From Brachypodius melanocephalos (lineage: Eukaryota; Chordata; Aves; Passeriformes; Pycnonotidae): DNA of 64,000 bases. The stretch lies in the NCBI GenBank assembly GCA_013398615.1, contig VZSR01000479.1, forward strand, positions 1,398,689 to 1,462,688, given 5' to 3'. Position numbers and translations under genes: made by a program. Under the pieces are notes generated by a model. It was not told the DNA's origin. It was given only the letters and a program-made list of their open reading frames with translations, and did no database searches. This document shows, one piece after another, positions 48,101 to 61,900 of the stretch. Numbering within the stretch: position 1 is the first letter of the stretch; every line of letters begins with the position of its first letter.

Positions 48101-51100
48101 GAAAGATGGTGAAAGATGTTCAGACCTGCAGAGGAGGAGAAGGAGGGGGTAAACAAAAGAAATACTTGGATGAAAGAGAGGAATCTTTTATGAGAATTCC
48201 TCAATTTTTAATCCAGAACAAAGAGAACAGTGTTCATACACAAGAACCTGTTCAAAGCACAGAGAAGGAAGGGAAGAGAGGAGAAAAAGAACACACTACG
48301 TAGATAAAAATGAAAGGAAAATGAAACTGAAGTGGATGTGCATAGAACGAGTATGAAAATGTTAATTAATCTTGGCTGTTGTTATTTTTAGTGAAGTCTA
48401 TTGTTTTTAAAGTACAGACTTTTCAAAGCCTTGAGTTAAATGATGTGCAATGTTCTTGGGCAGATCTTTATTACCAGGTTATTTTATTATTTGCAACTTA
48501 CTGCTCAGTGTGGATTTTATGATTAAATCATTGGCAGCATTTTTGCAAACATCACAGAAAATCAGGTTGAAATCAACTTTATCAAAGGACTCAAATGCTG
48601 AGCAGGAATAACTTGGAAGTATTATAAAATAGGACACATAATACTAATTAAACAACTATATTAACAAGTAAACCACAATATATTAAACATTTAGTAGTAA
48701 AAGATATTTAATACTGAAATGAAACAGAATCTAAATTATTCAGATTAACTGTTCCCTTTCAAAATGTCATGAAAAAGTTACTCATTATAAAACATTGAGT
48801 TTTTAAGAAACAGCATTTAAAAAGAATTTTATTAACTTAAAGATTCCCTGAGTTCAATATAATTGAAAAACTTCTTATTCTTCAGTTCCTTTGTATGGCC
48901 ACAGGGCTCTTACACTTTTAATCATCTCCACTGGTCAATATAAATCTTGTTCTCTTCCCACAAAAATAAGAAGCCTTGCTCATTCTTGAATTTAGAGACC
49001 TTTTTATATGCAAAAGAGGATGTAGCACCTTACTTCTGAAAGAAATACATATTCTTTGTGAGATATTCTGAGTTTTATTGGAAGTATTAACACCTGAGGT
49101 GTGGAGGCTCACCTCCAGTTTCTGGGGTTTCATGATGGATTATTCCTGATTCTGCAGCTTGGTGCTGTTTAGCAGGAACTTTAATGATCATTTAATGATA
49201 ATTTCTGCTCAGTGTTAATGTCCCTCATTCGGCCCCTGTGTCACCCACACCAAGAGTCTCCCCTGGGGCTCTGTGGGGCAGCTGCTGGCTCTGTGCTGCC
49301 AGTCCTGCAGCAGGCTCCTGTGCTCACACCACTTCAACCCCACCTGCTGCTCCCCTTTGGGACAACTGGAGAAAACTGCTGCAATTCCATAAAAATTTCC
49401 AGATTGAAGGCATTGTATAATTTGTACTTGATAGGGACTTTTTTTTTGTCCCCTCACATCTGCCTCTATTGTAGAAATGAAAAATGGGTTACTTTATCTC
49501 CTACTCATGTCTGAACTTCATCTGAAAAACAGAGGACTTTAATCCTGAAGGATTAACCAGAAGAGAGGAATGGATATTCTACATTTTCTCCCCCAGTTTG
49601 ATATCTCTGCTAAGCAACAGCATGCACTGTACATATAAAATTTTCCCTTCAACTCATGTACCACTCAAGAGTTTTGTCCTTGCCAGTGAGGAGGAAGTTA
49701 CGACAAAGTGTGTGATAGAGATTATTTTTAATGGAATTTTTCATTGCTAAGGGAGTAATGATACAGCAGCCTTAGAGCACAATGTCTCATTCTAGAGATG
49801 AACTGTCATTTCATTCATGTCATTCAAGCAGCAAACTTTCCTTCCTTTCCCTATAAAACCAAACATTCAGCATTTTCATCATTTGAAAAGTGTAACACCT
49901 CCAAAGGGTCCTAAGAAAGCATTATTGCTCACCACAAATCAGTCCTGAGAGTTCAAATGATCAAATGCCAAGTATTAAACATTCACTTTTTCTTGTCAAA
50001 TTGACATACTTCTACTGTATGTTTAATGCACAACTTATATAATTCCCATTAACTTGCTGGATTGCTTGGGGGCAAAAATAGAGTTATTGTTAGACCTTTT
50101 TTAAATGTCAAAGAAAAAAATTTTAGAAAATTTCCTCCTGCAAATCCTCCTGTTGTAGATTTTGAAAGACAAGCCACCACACAACAATGTCCACAATCTC
50201 TCCTTCCTATAAAGCTTACAACTGTATGGGGTTTGAAATATTTTTTTCTAAATTTCTCAACTTTTTTTTTTTAATCAACTTGGGAAAATCTCTCATCTTT
50301 TCAATTCAAAATCTTATGGCACTCTTGATGGGGTGATAAGTTTACTTCACACAGCTGAAACATAACAGGGGTTAAATAGCTCATGTTATTCAAGCCTCCA
50401 ACTCAAGGATCAACTTCACTGAGGATTTCATGCACTATTTCCATTAAACTGTTAAAATATAGAACCCAGATGACAAAAGCACTATCACTAGAGGTTTTCA
50501 ACCCACAATTCCAACAGAAATACATGTATACAGAACACTACATAGACAGAAATATGATTAATGTTAAGTCATTTGCAGGATCTTTGCAATGAGATTCCGC
50601 TGCTATTTTTAAGCCCCAAAGGAGAAGAAGCGCTCCAGAACACCTCTGGTTTCAGCAGGTACAGTCCTTTACAAGTGAAGTTAAGACAGACCATAATTGC
50701 TCTGCTGAGTTACACCATAACCCTTAAAAATGGACTTATGCATTGAAACCATTTATAATTCAACCTCAAACAAGCCTCTGCTCCTAAGACTCATATATTA
50801 ACTGATCTACAAAGACCATTTCCTGAAATTTGTCCCTTTAGTTTTTTGTTGGTGTGAATTTATAGAATGGTTTGTAGTCTTCTTTATTTCTGTCTTAGAG
50901 AATGTGGTGAATACTTAAGAAAATCTATTTTTTTCTCCCTAACCTCCATTAGAACATACATGCTGGATTTGTGCCTTATTTCTTCCTTAATTTCTGTTTT
51001 ACATGGTGGGCTAAAAGCATTTCACAGGTGTTTGCTGGAACTCATTAGACTATTTGGAACTCCTTCATGCTCTCTAAAAGGCAATTAAAATGTGTCTGCA

Positions 51101-51283
51101 AATTACCTCATGTGGTCTGAAGCACAGCTGCCTCTTATCCCCCTGTTACTACGCTGTGTGTCCAAACAGAATAGAAAAACTGCTTTGATACCTGCAGTTT
51201 ACAAAGGCAAAGCATGCCTTCATGAGTGACAAAAATCCTCTGCTTGCCTCTTAAGTCTTCAATGCAATTGCCTTTGTTGCCAC

Positions 51284-51307
51284 AAAAAAAAAAAAAAAAA
51301 AAAAAAA
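51284..51307 (+). repeat. Poly(A) tract, A24
   Basis: Twenty-four consecutive A flanked by GTTGCCAC and GGAAAAAG. No retrogene is recognisable immediately upstream. Confidence 0.93.
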
Positions 51308-52386
51308 GGAAAAAGTGTTTATAACGAGCTAAGAGACACAACTGGTTAATTAACTGGATAACAGAAGTAATGAGAAACCAGCAAGTACTCACATAATTCA
51401 AAGAGTAGTTTCTGCATACATAGAAAACCTGGGTGTGTGCAGGTAAAACATCTCAGATTCTAAATGGCTAAGAGGCCTGGGCTAGAATTTCTGTTTCTTG
51501 GTTCTGCCTAAAAAGGAGGGGTGAAAGAATCCATTATCCCAGCAGGTGTACTTGCAGAATTTGTCCTTGTTCTGCAAATATCTGGCCATTAAATACTTGT
51601 TTGAGTTTTTATTTTAACTGCTTCTCAGAGAGACCAAACTCACTAAAGTAAAGACATTTTTCTACTCTCTCAATCCTTACTGAACTCCCCTCTCCATTGG
51701 CTATTCTGCTTGAGTAAAGACTGAATGAATTTTAAAATTCTGTGTTTTAGCTGCTTTGTCCAGTCTGCTTTATTGTTAAAAATGAGTTGTTTGTGACACA
51801 GAACATTTATCTTTTGCCATCAGATGCTGACAAATTAAAGTAAAATTCAACAAGGTTTTTAATAATTTGCTTTATGTGTTTGGCAGTTCCAGAGTAGCAA
51901 AATATTGTGTCTAGAGCAGAAAGGCCCAGTTCCAACATTTCCCTGCTGGCGAGCAGCAGAAAGGAGAAGACATGTCTGGCCTTTTACACTCTGGGTGATG
52001 CAGAGCCCAGAACCACTGCCAGGCTATAACCCCATCCTTTTATCTTCCCTCTGCCCCAAAATCACCAGTACAAATGGCAGTAAGAAGGGCTGCAAATCAT
52101 TTAAGCCTCCTTGCATCTTCAGCACCCATCAGTGAAATTTCCTTCGAGCTCTAATGATTGTCTTGGCCGTCTGCAGCTGGAGATGGTCCCATATCCCACC
52201 CCACACATGGATATTTTTACACTTCTCCCCACTCAGCCATGATTTCCATCAAAGCCTCTGTGGTCACAAAACTGAAAGAATCCTGAACAACCCACCTGTA
52301 TTTATTGAAATAAACTTTCAGCTCTCCCCTTTCTCAGCTCACTTTCTCTCTTTCCTTTTGCTCTTCTCTTAGTCCTTAATTCCCAT

Positions 52387-52388
<2 letters not shown>

Positions 52389-52436
<48 letters not shown>

Positions 52437-52448
52437 TTTTTTTTTTTT
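52389..52448 (+). repeat. Poly(T) tract (T47-G-T12)
   Basis: Forty-seven T in a row, one G at 52436, then twelve T. On the minus strand this could be the poly(A) tail of a retroposed sequence. I recognise no retrogene on either side, so simple slippage expansion is at least as likely. Assembly length here is unreliable. Confidence 0.93.
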
Positions 52449-55400
52449 GTTACTTTCTTCCAGTAAGCCATAAAAGATGAATATGTAATCTCTATGCATT
52501 TTAAACAAGGCAGTGCTTGGTAGTTACACACAACTTAGTGATGCTAAACAGTGGTGGAAACGTTTCATGACTCATAAATCATGGTCTGAGGGAGACCTGT
52601 GAAAACAGCACTGTGGGTCTTCAGGCAGCCCTAAATATATTCCACTTTTCAAGTGCAGTCACAAAGCAGGGAGTGCTGCTCCTGGGTTACACTGCCAACA
52701 TGTAGAGGAGAATTGCAGGTTACAGCAAGAGCCACCTGAAGATATGGAGGAATAAAGGAGTGTAACATCCATAGCAATTGCACAAACCAGCAAAGTCCTG
52801 TGGTGTGATCCCACAAACTGTTCTGTGAATCTCTTGAGTAGAGTCAGTAGGTCTATATATACAAATAAGAAAAAACAACAAACACGGGACCCCAAAGAAC
52901 ACCGTATTCCTGGCCCCTGAGTCCTTAGAGCACAATTGTGAACAAATGGCACACTTTTCTCAAAACAGCCTGAGGGATAACCTTGTGTTTTGTATAAATA
53001 CAAAATTATTAGCTTTGTCAGAGTCTTACAAGACATCAAAGTAATTGTTTTGGTTGCTGATTTCACATCTGTTTTCAATGATCAGAGAAAAAAAAATCAT
53101 CAAATAATATTCAACCACCAGGTTTACACAGTGAAAGCTCCAGTAAGCTAACTAATGCATTTATTTAAAAGCTCCTAGAGATGCTCTCTTCTAAATTCCT
53201 ACATCACTTTGTCTAACCTGTATCCATCCTAGCTGCTTACAAAATGTATTGTTGTGGCTCATAGTGTGATTATGGGAAGTAATTATCATAGTTTTATCCA
53301 GCTTTCAGATTCACAAGAGAATTTAAAAATTGTCAGTTTGAGAAGGCTGAACATTTCTTCCTAGTATAAAAAAAGAATTTAAATTCTACCAATAGATAAA
53401 TTATTTTCCTACATGATTGTTGAGTACAAAGACCTTTCCAAATCTTTGGAATATATCTAAGGAAAGCTCCTTTGAAACAGAAGTATCCTGAAACAGTTGA
53501 ATATCCTTCTGTGCTCAGCTGAAATACAGTCAGGTCCAGGCCAAGACAGATAGACACACACTGTTCATTACATTAACTAAACACATTTGTAATTTTGTAA
53601 ATAAAATGACCCCACAATTAAATACATGAAGTAATGCTATGACACAGTAATTTTACTCTTTTCAGAACTGCAGAAATTTTGGGATTTCTTGCAAAATTCT
53701 TACATGACTTGTTCCAGTGGTTCTGTCAGTGACAGTTCTGAATTCCATTGCTTTGAATGCAATTTAAATCCTATTTTTAGATGAATGGGAATTTTTTAGT
53801 TTAACAGCTGGACATGTTGTGTCACAACAAGCAATGCAGCATATTTAGTTCTGCCAGTACTCTAAACCTTGACTTATTTAACTTGTAGCAAAGTTGTGTA
53901 GAAGTGTTACTGACTAAATCTAAAAGTTCTCTACTTATGACTCACTTAATTATCGGCTTCATCTGTAGAAGGATGATTCATGTAAATGTCTTGCAGGACC
54001 CACTTCTCCATAAAGAAAAATTTCCATTTATTTTAGAAACTGGAGATAAAAAAATGGACAAGAATCCAGGAAAATAGTGCCCATTTTCATTCCAACTTGT
54101 TGTGCTAAAATTTTCAGCAGTGTACTGTGCATGTATTTTAGACTTAAAGGAAATGTGTAAAAGAAAAAAAAAAAAACCCTACCCTTGATGTTCATTACGA
54201 GTAAGGAAAAGAAATAATTATGCCTTTATTATATTCATATCTGTGTAGTTACTATTTTAACCTTAATTCCTTTGGGTTGTCAGCGTGCACTATTCTGTTC
54301 ACCTTAATTGAACTTTTTGGGAAGTGTGCCATCTTTTATGTGTTTGTGTAGTAGCTGGAATAGTTGGAGGAACTGCAGCTCCTACGTACCACAAACTCCA
54401 GTGAGGCTGCTATTCTGCTTTCAATTATGTATTGAGTATGTGCTGAACCATGTTAAAAAGATCTTTCTCTTAATGTTGAATTAAATACATTTATTCCTCT
54501 TCATCCTACAGATGTATCATTTTCATTTCACTGGGGAGCATTCCTCATATCTCAGATACTGTTAGTGGCATGTTCTCCCCTGCCCTCCCAAATTGGCACC
54601 ACCTGTCAAACTGATTGACACAATTTAAATAACTTATCAAATACAAATTTGTAGTGGAAATACTGAAAGAATTACACAGAGAAGTTCCAGGTTAAAAAAA
54701 GCCCCAACTGATTGCTTCTCCTACAGGGTTCCTTTTTGGAATAGAGGAGTATATAAACCAAACATCTGCCACCAATTTTGTACTTTTTACAAGAACTAAC
54801 ATTTTAACAGCAGAAATGTTAAATATCAAAGTAATAGATGAGCATTCCACTAGAAGGCAATTTCACTAAATACCACAGGTATTAATCTTTCTGAATCTTA
54901 ATTACACCCTTTTGACATATTATCCTCATCTGACCTTTCCTCCAGAGCTGCATGAGTAGATGTGAGGTTGGCAGGCAAGCTCAGTGCTGCTTGCCACCAG
55001 ACATGCATCAGTTTAATGCAAAGAATGAATGGACATAAAGGTGCAGCTCATGTGCAGCACAGGAACTCATTAAGCCACTAATTGCTGAGTTATCTTCCAA
55101 CTTTTCCAGCTTTTGTTCCAGGATTTCCCATCACCTCTCCTTTCCTGGCTTTGGTCATGCCTCAGAACATAGAGCTTTAATGAATTACTGAGATGTAGAA
55201 GTATAAGATACTGCAGAAGAACTAAACTTTTTGAACTGTAACCATCCAAGCAACATTTAAAAACAATTAGTAATGGCAGGCCTTAATCGAAGAAACTGAA
55301 TTTCAGCTCTACATTAGTAATGGCTGGCAGTTCCAAGATTAAAAAAGTAATGATTCTGCCACTAAGCCACACTTTCACCAATCAATACTGAAAAGTACCC

Positions 55401-56884
55401 AGATCTCATTAGACTAACTAAATAATCATAAGTGGGTACCTTGAACATGTAAGATTTAGGAAGTGTTGTGTGAGAGGTGGAGCACAGAGATGGGGCATGG
55501 GAGAGCCAAGTGCTGCTCTGACCTTAAGGAAGTTCCTTCACGTTCCTTGATCACAGATTTCTCAGCCACAGACTTGTCTGAGATGTTCTTTCTCAATCTA
55601 ATCCCTGTCTGCCTGATGCTCACATTCTTCTTGTCACAAATCTAGGGAAGTTTTCATCCTGTTCTCTCACTTGGGGCTCAAAATGATTTTTTTTTTTTTT
55701 TCATTATAAATTCTCAGCTGGAGGAACGTGCAGCACTGAACTGTGTGCAACCAACTTCATGGCAATCCTTGCTGCTCAGCATGGGCTGTGAAGGCAGCAT
55801 CAGGCCCTGCCTAAACCTCTCAAAACCTTTCAGGAAACCTCCAAGTATTTCTAAAGGGATGATGGCACTCTGTAAACCAAACCAAAATTACTGCATTAAA
55901 GCTGAAAGTCAAATATGAATTGTTGCATCAAACTAGAGGAAAAGAGAAAAACCCCAGGCAAATTATTTCAGTCAAAATGAAAGTCAGTCTGAAACTTATG
56001 GTTGATTTTCTAGATTTTTTTACCATTTTAATTACCTTATCAGCAATTTTGGAGATGCATAATCCCCCTCATGTGCAGTGTTAAGTTGAATATAGGCTGC
56101 AGATGAATTCTTACAGTTTTTTGTGCAAAATCCCACTTGATTAGAAACAAACTGAACGAATAATATTTGATAAATATTTGCTGTGTAAACCTGCACTGCT
56201 TGATTTTTCTTAATCTTCTGTTTAAATTTATATTGCATTAAGAATTGCCATTTTTTCTGGTGTTTTGTTCATTTTAAAAGGTTAAATGATTATTAATTCT
56301 CAGCAAGTAGCAGTGTAAGTGTCCTTGAGATTTATGATAGTTTGATTGAGGCTGTTCCACCTTGTATTCTTCCCTTCCTCTCATGTTCCACTATCCAAGT
56401 GACTTTCATAGTTTATATCCATGCACTGAAGAGAAATAAGCAGGGAGTTCTGTGCAAAACCTAAACAGCTTTAATAAGAGAATATAAAATTGCATTCCTA
56501 CAATCACTAAAGTGTTCATAAATGGCATCTTTTTTCAGGATTAAACCCATTGAATTACATATAATCAATGCATATGGTGAACCAGACTTTTTTTCTGAGA
56601 AACGTGTGTTTAGATGCCTAATCAAGCACTTCTGGGAATGGGGCTGGCTCTTAAAATTTTGGATGTCCCACACTGGACTTGCAAGTCTGTGGGAAAGGTG
56701 AGAAACAGGACAAGGTGACTGTTTGGCACAGACATGAGGGGATGATGGATGGGGAAAAGGACACTGAAGGATGCCCCAATTTCTTCAGCTCTGGTTAAAG
56801 CTCTAACAAAAAGTATGGCTGTGAAAATGTTATTAATTTGTTATGTTATTAAAATTAATAATATTTTTAAATTAATAATATTTT

Positions 56885-56903
56885 TAATAATAATAATAAT
56901 AAC

Positions 56904-56960
<57 letters not shown>
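56885..56960 (+). repeat. (AAT)n trinucleotide microsatellite
   Basis: About 25 AAT units with a single AAC interruption near 56901. It is preceded by a duplicated AATTAATAATATTTTTAA phrase at about 56853-56887. It is a strong candidate for length polymorphism. The isoleucine-rich frame across it is not a gene. Confidence 0.94.
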
Positions 56961-56961
<1 letters not shown>

Positions 56962-58975
56962 TTGTGTTATTAACGCCAAATGCACACTCATGGTATTAAA
57001 AATGTAATTCTCTTAATCGATTGGTTTCGTGTGGATTGTGTCTGTACAGATTGGATTTTATTGATTGTGGAGGTAAGAGAAGATTTTCAATATTGATGTA
57101 GAGCAATACCTATTATTGCTGCATGGATTAACTCTCTCACATTCCTGGTGTTTTACCCACAGGTATTGTACCTGGTGGATTAGGACATGAAATATTTGGA
57201 GGACACAGAAGCTCTTTACAGTGAAATCCAAGACTCTAATAATTATTATACAAGTCTTTCAATGATTTTTTGATGTTTGAGTTGAGCTTTCAGCAAATAA
57301 ATTAAAAAAGGGAGAGAAAAAAAAAAGGCAAAAAATATTTTTAGTTGATATAAGAGTCTTCAATGTCTCATCTATTGATTTTCTTCAGATCTTTAAATTC
57401 ACAGTGTGACTTATATTCCATGAAATAGGGTCATTGACATCTGAAAACATACTACAAAAAATATACTCTTCATATCCCATGGCCTGAAACACATAATTGT
57501 CTAATGAAAAGGTTATCCAGTGTGTTAAATCCATTACTTACAGATATTTTTTTCTGGCTTCTAAATGAACGGATTTTGCTGCAATTTAAGAGAGGAAAAG
57601 CTTCATGGTGCCTGAAAAAAATCTGTGTGTACTGTACTGCTTTGACCATGAGCTTAGAGCCTTGGTTCTAATTTTATTTAATGTAAGATTTTGTACATTG
57701 ATATTCCTGAATTAGCCACTGCATGAACACCCTCCCTGACCTGAAAACTCTTATTTTTGTGCTACTTACTTTCCTATTGCCTACTTTTGTCAAAATAGAA
57801 AATAAAGGAAGTCTAGGATTTAAAGAAAACCTTGAATTATCTCCTGATGAACAAAAGCAGTCAAAACCATCAGCAAGCTCTTTGACAACATGAAACTGTC
57901 TTTACAAAGTTCAACCTCTAAACAAGCCCTTCTTGTAATCTTATTTATTTCCCCCATAGAATATTTTGAGTTCATTTTCGAGCTTTTTTCTTTATGCATG
58001 TGAAAGCTTTGATGCTCAATAATCAGATAATCTCCACAGCAGAGACTTTAAGAAAATCATGGCATAATGTATGATTAACTTTTCTCTTCCCAGTTGTATT
58101 GCTACTGCAGAGTAAATAAAAACCTGCACTTTTCTATCAAAAAAAAAGCCCAACAAATAATAGAATATGGAAAGCACTTTGTAAACTATTAAAGTAACTA
58201 GTTTATACTTTAAAGCAATGAACAGTTGTACACATATTTAACTTTTCATTAATCCCAATGAATTCAAATCAGTTACAAATATTTCTGTAATTTAATCACA
58301 CCTGTATATATCCAATTAGATTTTAAATTTTCATTTTTTTGAAGCAGACTAATTAGTAGAAGAATTTTTTTTATTTTTTCAATAAATCTTCCCTCTTCCT
58401 TATTTACATTTAGTAAACTAAAAATGCACAATGGTTTCTTCCTAGATTTAATGGCCTCTAGAAAGAAAGATTGCCCCAGCACTTCTCAGGAGTACCAAAG
58501 AGTGAAACTGCCTGAAAACAGACACTGCTATTAAACATGATGAGGCAAAATCCAAACAAACATAGAAACAAACAGAAAAGCCCAACAGTTGCCATCCCAA
58601 ACACCTTTCCTAAACCTTGCGATCACCATGAAACACATCCACCTAAGAAAGAATGCCCTGGATTGCCCAAATCCTGGAATCACTCTTCCTCTTATATGAA
58701 AATTCAACTTTGTTCTTTGAGGGGATTTACTACTTTAGGAACTGCTGCTTTTTGTGGCCTGACAGATGAAATACAGTAGTAAAGCAGTTAAAATTACCAC
58801 ACAGTCCCAACTTCAATATAGATTGCTGCTATGGACAGGCATTTTTCGTTTTTTCATATGCTTGTAGGGCTCTGACTTTGAGAAAAGCAATGAGATTGCT
58901 TTACACCAGGGCAAACCTTGCTGAAGCCATTCCCACTCTTGGATTTGGTCATGTTTATACCTCCCGCTGGACATG

Positions 58976-58996
58976 GACTTCATGTTTCATGAAGTC
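58976..58996 (+). other. Perfect 9-bp hairpin, 3-base loop
   Basis: GACTTCATG, TTT, CATGAAGTC form a perfect stem with the minimal loop. It is isolated, with no T-run after it. It is too short for a microRNA precursor. Confidence 0.55.
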
Positions 58997-61900
58997 ATTG
59001 GAAGAGTTTTGACTGATTTCAAACGATTTTAGATCATAGATCCATAGACAGGTTGCTAGGATCTCACTTCTATATATACATGTGTTTAACTGTGTCACAC
59101 AAAGTGTCCAGTCCGAAGAGAATCATAATTCCTTTACTGAGGAAAAGAGTAGTGGAGTCAGCTGAAGGAAAAGGATGGTAAATCACACGAAATTAGGTCT
59201 TCTCTAGAGATGACAGAGTTTGAATGTTGTCAGTTTATAAAATGATCCATTTATTCAACTTTAGCAATAACATTCTGAAGTATCAAATCCTGATATCTCT
59301 AAATAACCAGGCATTCTGTAGAGGGGAGCTGGAATCAGAGTTTTTACAGCTGCCCTAGGCTCCTGCCTTATAAAATAAAGGCAGACCTAGAGTTCTTCTC
59401 TTAAGCAAGACTAACAACATTTCCTGAGCTAAGACAGAAATTGACCTTTGTTTTGATTTGGTCACTTAAAGGGCTTATTAAAAAAAGTTTAAATTAATCA
59501 CAGAGAATAATTTATGTTGGTTTCAGCACAGCAAATATTGGGCTCCCATTGCTCTAGAAGAGGGGCCCTTCTGTGGAAGGATGTTGAGCCAGCTCACAGG
59601 TGGTTTCAAGCACATTTGTAACCAGGTACAAACAAGTCAAGAAATAACTGTTGCCTTTGATGAGACAGGGGCAAATATCCTTTACTAGTTATGGATAACA
59701 ATATCTCAGATTATTGATAACGCTCAAATTAAAACTAGAAGAAAAGCACTGCAGGAATTTATTAAAAATAGATCTATCAGTGAATAAGAATTCATGATGT
59801 TTAACCTTAAGGCAAAAGCAACCAGGGCAGTTTGAGTAACAGCTTCAAGTGGATGATTAGCTAAGGGGATTCAGCACTTAATAGCCAAAATAAATTAGTA
59901 TAATTATTTTATTACCTATGCTAACTGATTTCATTGTTTTTATAGAAATAACAGCTCCCTAAGGAATGGAGTGTTGCTTCAAAGAATCCCAGCTGCAAGC
60001 TTCTGTGTTCTCTTGTGGCAATCAAAAACAACAACAAAAAGAGCTGTCATTAATAATAGTATTAGTAAGTGGGCTACCACGTCTTAGAAATACATTCTGG
60101 ATTTGCCTGTACATCTGGACTCGAATACAAAGTTTTCTAGCCACTGGAGGGTTTTAGATACAATTGAAATAAACCTGTAAAGCACTTATTAAAATAAACA
60201 TTAATATTTATAGAGAACAATGGAATGCTTTAAATAGATTTTTAATAAATGAGTGTGTGATTAGTTGAGGAGCTTGAGAAATCTTTTAATTTGACCTCAG
60301 AAGAATTATTTTAAAGCCTATTTATTTCTGCTTTTGCTCTCACTGTGGAGTGTTAACAATATACCATCCACACAAGAATAAGTTTCAAAGAACCTTACAG
60401 AAACATAACGTGAATTTTTATAGGGTTCATCTCTATCATTTTCAAGATTCTACCCAGGTCTAACTTTGAGCTGATTTGTATTCCTCCAGCCTGTGCTGCT
60501 GTTCAGTACCTGCTGTACCCTCCCTTTCCCCCTCTGCAGGCTCCTACCTTACAACCCACCACAAATTAGAACCTACAGGAAAAACTCCAGGCAGCTGCCA
60601 GGACCCCACATGGGCTGCATTTCCAGCATCTCTTGCACCCCTCTAAAAGCAGGATTAGTACACAAAACAGATCCTGATGGCTTCATTTGCATCTCAGGCT
60701 CCTGCAGCAGCCCTGCCCCAGTCAGATACCCTGGAATGGTGCTCCCAGTGCTCCTGCAGAGGGAAGCCAGCCACAGCTGGGATGCTGGGAGGCAGCAAGG
60801 ACCATGGAAAGAAGTTCTCTACATTTTACAAAACAGAGCCAAAGAATTCTGGGACCGGATCCAGTAGTGAAAATGCACATCCTAGGGACACTGATCAACA
60901 GCAGATTTTGACTGACTGTGTCTATGTTCCCCTGCTTTTTAATGCCTTAACAAACACCCAATCCCCCTGCACAGCTGGGGAAACTAATTATCATCCTAAT
61001 TGGTGGTGGTGGGGTGTTTTTTGTTATTTTGTATGATATAATATACTAGTACACACACATTGGCCATGGAGATTTTTCTCATTTCTTACTTGTTGAGGCT
61101 TCACCATGTAATTCTGGACACAACAGATGTTATCCTGAACAAACAACTACCTACAGAACAGCTCATCCTCCCTGTCACAGGAGCTGGAAATCAAAACAAG
61201 GAATGAAGGAGGCACAGCAGGAATGGGAACTACAGAGGGCCCCACTGAGCCACAGCCTTTCCGCTGGTGAGCCCCAGCCTGTGGCACATGGAAATCATCT
61301 GGTGACCTTCACAGGAACATCAGGGCTGGAACCTGGCCTAGACTCCACTTGGAGAGACAGAGTGCTGACAAGGCTGCAGCATTGTGCCATCAGCCCAGTT
61401 AACTGATGGTAAAATTCAGTGCATCTCTCCTCACTGTTTTAGAATCAAAAGGAAACAGCTTGATGAACATCCAGCTAGTGTGCAAAATACTGGAGAACTT
61501 CCTCATGTTCTTTATTAGTGGTACCAATGGTCCTAAAAACTGTCCAAAAAGGCTGAGCATCATTCCAACTCTTTGATTTGGCTTGGGGGTTTTTGTTTTG
61601 TTTTCCATGGAAATCAACTTTCTTGAAAGGGAAAATAAAATAATGAATGTAAAAAGGAAACAATCTAAATTAAAAGTCACTGTCCTTTGACAACAATACT
61701 GGCAAAATTGTCACAATGCTGTTAAACAAATGATGCATATTCAATAAGAGCTGGCATTAATTAAAACAAACTTAAAGTTTTAACCTTCAAAATATGTTAT
61801 GGCTTCTCAGTATCATTAAATCATAGTCACCATGTGTATCTTCTGACATTTTGAAAGTTAATATTTGGACATCTAACACTGATAAGAACAATATAATTCT

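Noticed and set aside
52389..52448. Poly(T) as the tail of a minus-strand processed pseudogene
   Set aside because: No gene-like sequence or target duplication is recognisable beside it.
52659..53078. 139-codon minus-strand open frame
   Set aside because: No recognisable motif; a shorter overlapping frame runs on the same strand; no regulatory context.
59030..59070. CR1-like word AGATCATAGATCCATAGACA
   Set aside because: It lacks the GGTTGGAA block that defines CR1 3' ends.
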